Source: Bacillota bacterium (GTDB taxonomy: Bacteria > Bacillota > Negativicutes > Sporomusales > Sporomusaceae). From it: a DNA stretch of 26,095 nt. The number at the start of each line of letters is the position of its first letter. Position 1 is the first letter of the stretch. The translations under genes and the position numbers were made by a program. Under the pieces are notes generated by a model, which was given only the letters and a program-made list of their open reading frames with translations, was not told where the DNA came from and did no database searches. Of this stretch, positions 24,351-26,095 are shown piece by piece. Location of the stretch: assembly GCA_023443285.1 (NCBI GenBank), contig JAEZVB010000121.1, positions 1 through 26,095 on the forward strand. The letters are read 5' to 3'.

Positions 24351-24392
24351 CATAATATAACAAGGCTATATGTCTAAAAATAAATAAACCTA

Positions 24393-24423
24393 TTGACTTC
24401 GCGTTAACGCGAAGATGTAGCAT
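24393..24423 (+). promoter_or_regulatory. MerR-type promoter and operator for the SGNH hydrolase gene
   Basis: TTGACT (24393-24398) and TAGCAT (24418-24423) are 19 bp apart with the identical palindrome CTTCGCGTTAACGCGAAG at 24397-24414, overlapping the -35 box. The start codon of the hydrolase lies 45 bp after the -10 box. The same regulator should control both divergent units. Confidence 0.75.
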
Positions 24424-24468
24424 AAATAGAAGCAATGCAAGATTGCCTTAGAGAGGAGAAATGAACCC

Positions 24469-25878
24469 GTGTACAGCAAAACATTTAGAAACGCCAAAAC
24501 AAAAACGGACAAAAGTAATAAAAATAGCATACAGTTCACATTAATTTTTGTCATTCCTCTTGTATTGATTGGATGCTTTATTTCTACAACTAATTGGATA
24601 TCTGCGTGGGCTACCTGCGGAACACAGTCGTGGACAAATAAACCCGTACCAACCGTTCACTTCTCCAAGCAAAATCCATCTCCGATAAAGCCCATGTTAA
24701 CCTGGACCAAGGTCGCAGGAGCTGTATCCTATGAACTCGAGCTACTAACCAAACCACCAGAGACTTCCGCTAAATCTGCATCAGATTCAACTTGCTTTTT
24801 TTCAACACAAAAAATCTATGTCAACGGGTTCAACGCTGACCTATCCGCCAATCCCAATAGTAAATCCTTCTATTGGCGCGTTCGGGGACTGGACATAGAT
24901 GGCAACCCTATAAGTCTTTTTTCTGACGCGGAAAAAGTATATGTTGACCGCCAACAAGCTGTTGTTCAAAAACCTATCCTGACCTCCATTTTCAATCAGA
25001 GTACCGGCGCTACGTTATTGTATCCAGTTTATGCCTGGATTCCAATCAGCGGCGCGGCAAACTTCGAAGTAGAAATACTGGATGATGTACCGGAAAACCC
25101 GAACGGGGTTACTCCATCCATTCACAGGATAGACTCAGCTTTAGCTATGGGGTTTGACTATTATGACCAAAAGCCCAGAATTTCCGAAAAGCCCCTTTAT
25201 TGGCGGGTCAGGGGATTGGACCAAGAGGGAAACCCGGTTGGAGTGTATTCTGATGCCGGACAATTCAGTGTAAATCCTAACATAAATATTACCGTCGCAA
25301 CATTCGGCGATAGCATTACTCATGGCGGTGGTAGTGTTTCCTATTCGCCGGCAGACTGGGAATACAGCTATCAGCACTACCTGGATTTTCCCACTATAAA
25401 CCTTGGCAAAAGCGGCGATACCAGTCAAACTATGGTAGAGAGATTTGAACAAGATGTTTTGCCCTTCAGTCCTCAATACCTGTTAATTATGGCTGGTACA
25501 AACAGTCTAAGGGGCGGAGTACCAGCGGAAAATGTCATAGCAGATTTGCAAGTGTTGCAAGAAAAATGTCTCGCTAATAATATCCGGCCAGTATTTTTGA
25601 CGCTGCCGCCTATTAATCCGAACAATATCAAAAAAGTGTTTGATGAATCTACGACTCCAGATTGGCAAGAAGAAATGCGTTTGGTCAACAATTTTATCCG
25701 GCAACAGGTTCACATTGATGTGGCACATGAAATGAAATATGGTAATGGAACACTTCCTTCACAAATGGCCGTTGATGGGCTGCATTTGGACATCGAGGGG
25801 AAAAAGAAAATAGCAGCTGCCGTTAATGCAAATTGGGATCGTATTCTAAAAATCAATTGGCAGAACAGAATCGAATGA
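24469..25878 (+). CDS. Exported SGNH (GDSL) hydrolase with two fibronectin III-like domains
   Basis: A 469-residue protein. Residues about 22-45 are a hydrophobic signal/anchor segment (FTLIFVIPLVLIGCFIS) after a basic N-terminus. Two similar ~100-residue modules follow, each with a WTKVAGAVSYELEL- or WIPISGAANFEVEI-type strand and a YWRVRGLDxxGNP...SDA strand, as in fibronectin type III repeats. The C-terminal half is an SGNH hydrolase: block I GDSITHG (S282 nucleophile), block III GTNS, and block V DGLHL (D436, H439). It should remove ester groups, such as acetyl groups, from carbohydrate or lipid outside the cell. The GTG start has AGAGGAG 10 bases upstream; a closer ATG at 24462 is in another frame and gives only 27 codons. 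It is the only plus-strand gene in this part, controlled by the MerR-type promoter. Confidence 0.85.
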   Translation: MYSKTFRNAKTKTDKSNKNSIQFTLIFVIPLVLIGCFISTTNWISAWATCGTQSWTNKPVPTVHFSKQNPSPIKPMLTWTKVAGAVSYELELLTKPPETSAKSASDSTCFFSTQKIYVNGFNADLSANPNSKSFYWRVRGLDIDGNPISLFSDAEKVYVDRQQAVVQKPILTSIFNQSTGATLLYPVYAWIPISGAANFEVEILDDVPENPNGVTPSIHRIDSALAMGFDYYDQKPRISEKPLYWRVRGLDQEGNPVGVYSDAGQFSVNPNINITVATFGDSITHGGGSVSYSPADWEYSYQHYLDFPTINLGKSGDTSQTMVERFEQDVLPFSPQYLLIMAGTNSLRGGVPAENVIADLQVLQEKCLANNIRPVFLTLPPINPNNIKKVFDESTTPDWQEEMRLVNNFIRQQVHIDVAHEMKYGNGTLPSQMAVDGLHLDIEGKKKIAAAVNANWDRILKINWQNRIE

Positions 25879-25972
25879 ATCAAAGACGTTTTCTAAGTAT
25901 TGATAGCATACTAACAAATAAAGAACGGTCTATGAGATTGAGCAGAAAAATTTAAGCTAATTTAATCAAAAA

Positions 25973-26007
25973 GGGGCCGTGTTGAAACGTAAGTTCAGCG
26001 TGGCTCC
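25973..26007 (+). repeat. Strand-specific 14-bp RNA hairpin downstream of the SGNH gene
   Basis: GGGGCCGTGTTGAA (25973-25986) and TTCAGCGTGGCTCC (25994-26007) pair fully as plus-strand RNA with four G-U wobbles and a 7-base loop. On the minus strand those four positions would be A-C mismatches, so the structure is selected for plus-strand RNA. No T-run follows. It may protect the 3' end of the hydrolase mRNA or belong to a dispersed repeat. Two GGCTCY hexamers lie at 26002 and 26022. Confidence 0.55.
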
Positions 26008-26062
26008 TAAGTTATCTTAGAGGCTCTTGTCAGCATAACTTCGAATTGAATTCAGGTCAAAT

Positions 26063-26095
26063 AAAAAAAGTCTACCACCTATGCGTTGGCGGTAG
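26063..26095 (-). terminator. Minus-strand rho-independent terminator at the right edge
   Basis: As minus-strand RNA, CTACCGCC (26088-26095) pairs with GGTGGTAG (26072-26079) including one G-U, and it is followed by AC and seven Ts (26063-26069). It most likely ends a gene lying beyond the right edge and converging on the SGNH gene. The stem may extend beyond the window. Confidence 0.65.

Noticed and set aside
25141..25728. Minus-strand open frames opposite the SGNH hydrolase
   Set aside because: They overlap the catalytic domain coding sequence and have no start signals or domains.

Overview
The window looks like accessory DNA from a low-to-medium GC Bacillota. A Negativicutes/Sporomusaceae-like anaerobe is my best guess, based on AAGGAGG-type ribosome binding sites, many TTG/GTG starts, lipoproteins with an LTAC lipobox, and a flavodoxin / iron-alcohol dehydrogenase / cyclophilin-like gene set often seen in such anaerobes. 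This is inference from gene content, not a species call. Nearly all genes lie on the minus strand.

Left part (1-7.6 kb): a degenerate 22-bp tandem repeat and a start-less LysM remnant lead into an AT-rich anti-phage-type island. It holds a two-gene module, a calcineurin-like metallophosphoesterase followed by an HSP90-like (GHKL) ATPase with overlapping reading frames (764-4415). I know of no named defence system with this pairing. Upstream of it lies a PHP-domain plus SMC/ABC-ATPase gene of the Ppl defence type (4932-7501), broken by a one-base frameshift near 5589-5593.

Middle (7.6-16.3 kb): a complete, intact-looking Wadjet (JetABCD, SMC/Mks-like plasmid-defence) operon in the order D-A-B-C, visibly richer in GC than the modules to its left. 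It is bracketed by two long, nearly identical hairpin terminators (7571-7613 and 16235-16279), as if it were a cassette. It is followed by two unknown small genes (16435-17368) with a DtxR/IdeR-like operator in front of them.

Right part (17.4-25.9 kb): a minus-strand redox/export operon. In transcription order it encodes a secreted carboxymuconolactone-decarboxylase-like protein, a cyclophilin-like lipoprotein, an iron-dependent alcohol dehydrogenase, a DUF4405-type membrane protein, a flavodoxin lipoprotein, a second cyclophilin-like lipoprotein, an MFS exporter, a Tat-exported two-[4Fe-4S] protein, and a truncated Tat-lipoprotein flavoprotein. It diverges from a surface/secreted SGNH (GDSL) hydrolase gene. 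Both divergent promoters carry the same 18-bp palindrome inside a 19-bp -35/-10 spacer, the architecture of MerR-family activator promoters, yet no MerR gene is present here.

No tRNA, rRNA, CRISPR array, integrase or transposase was recognised.
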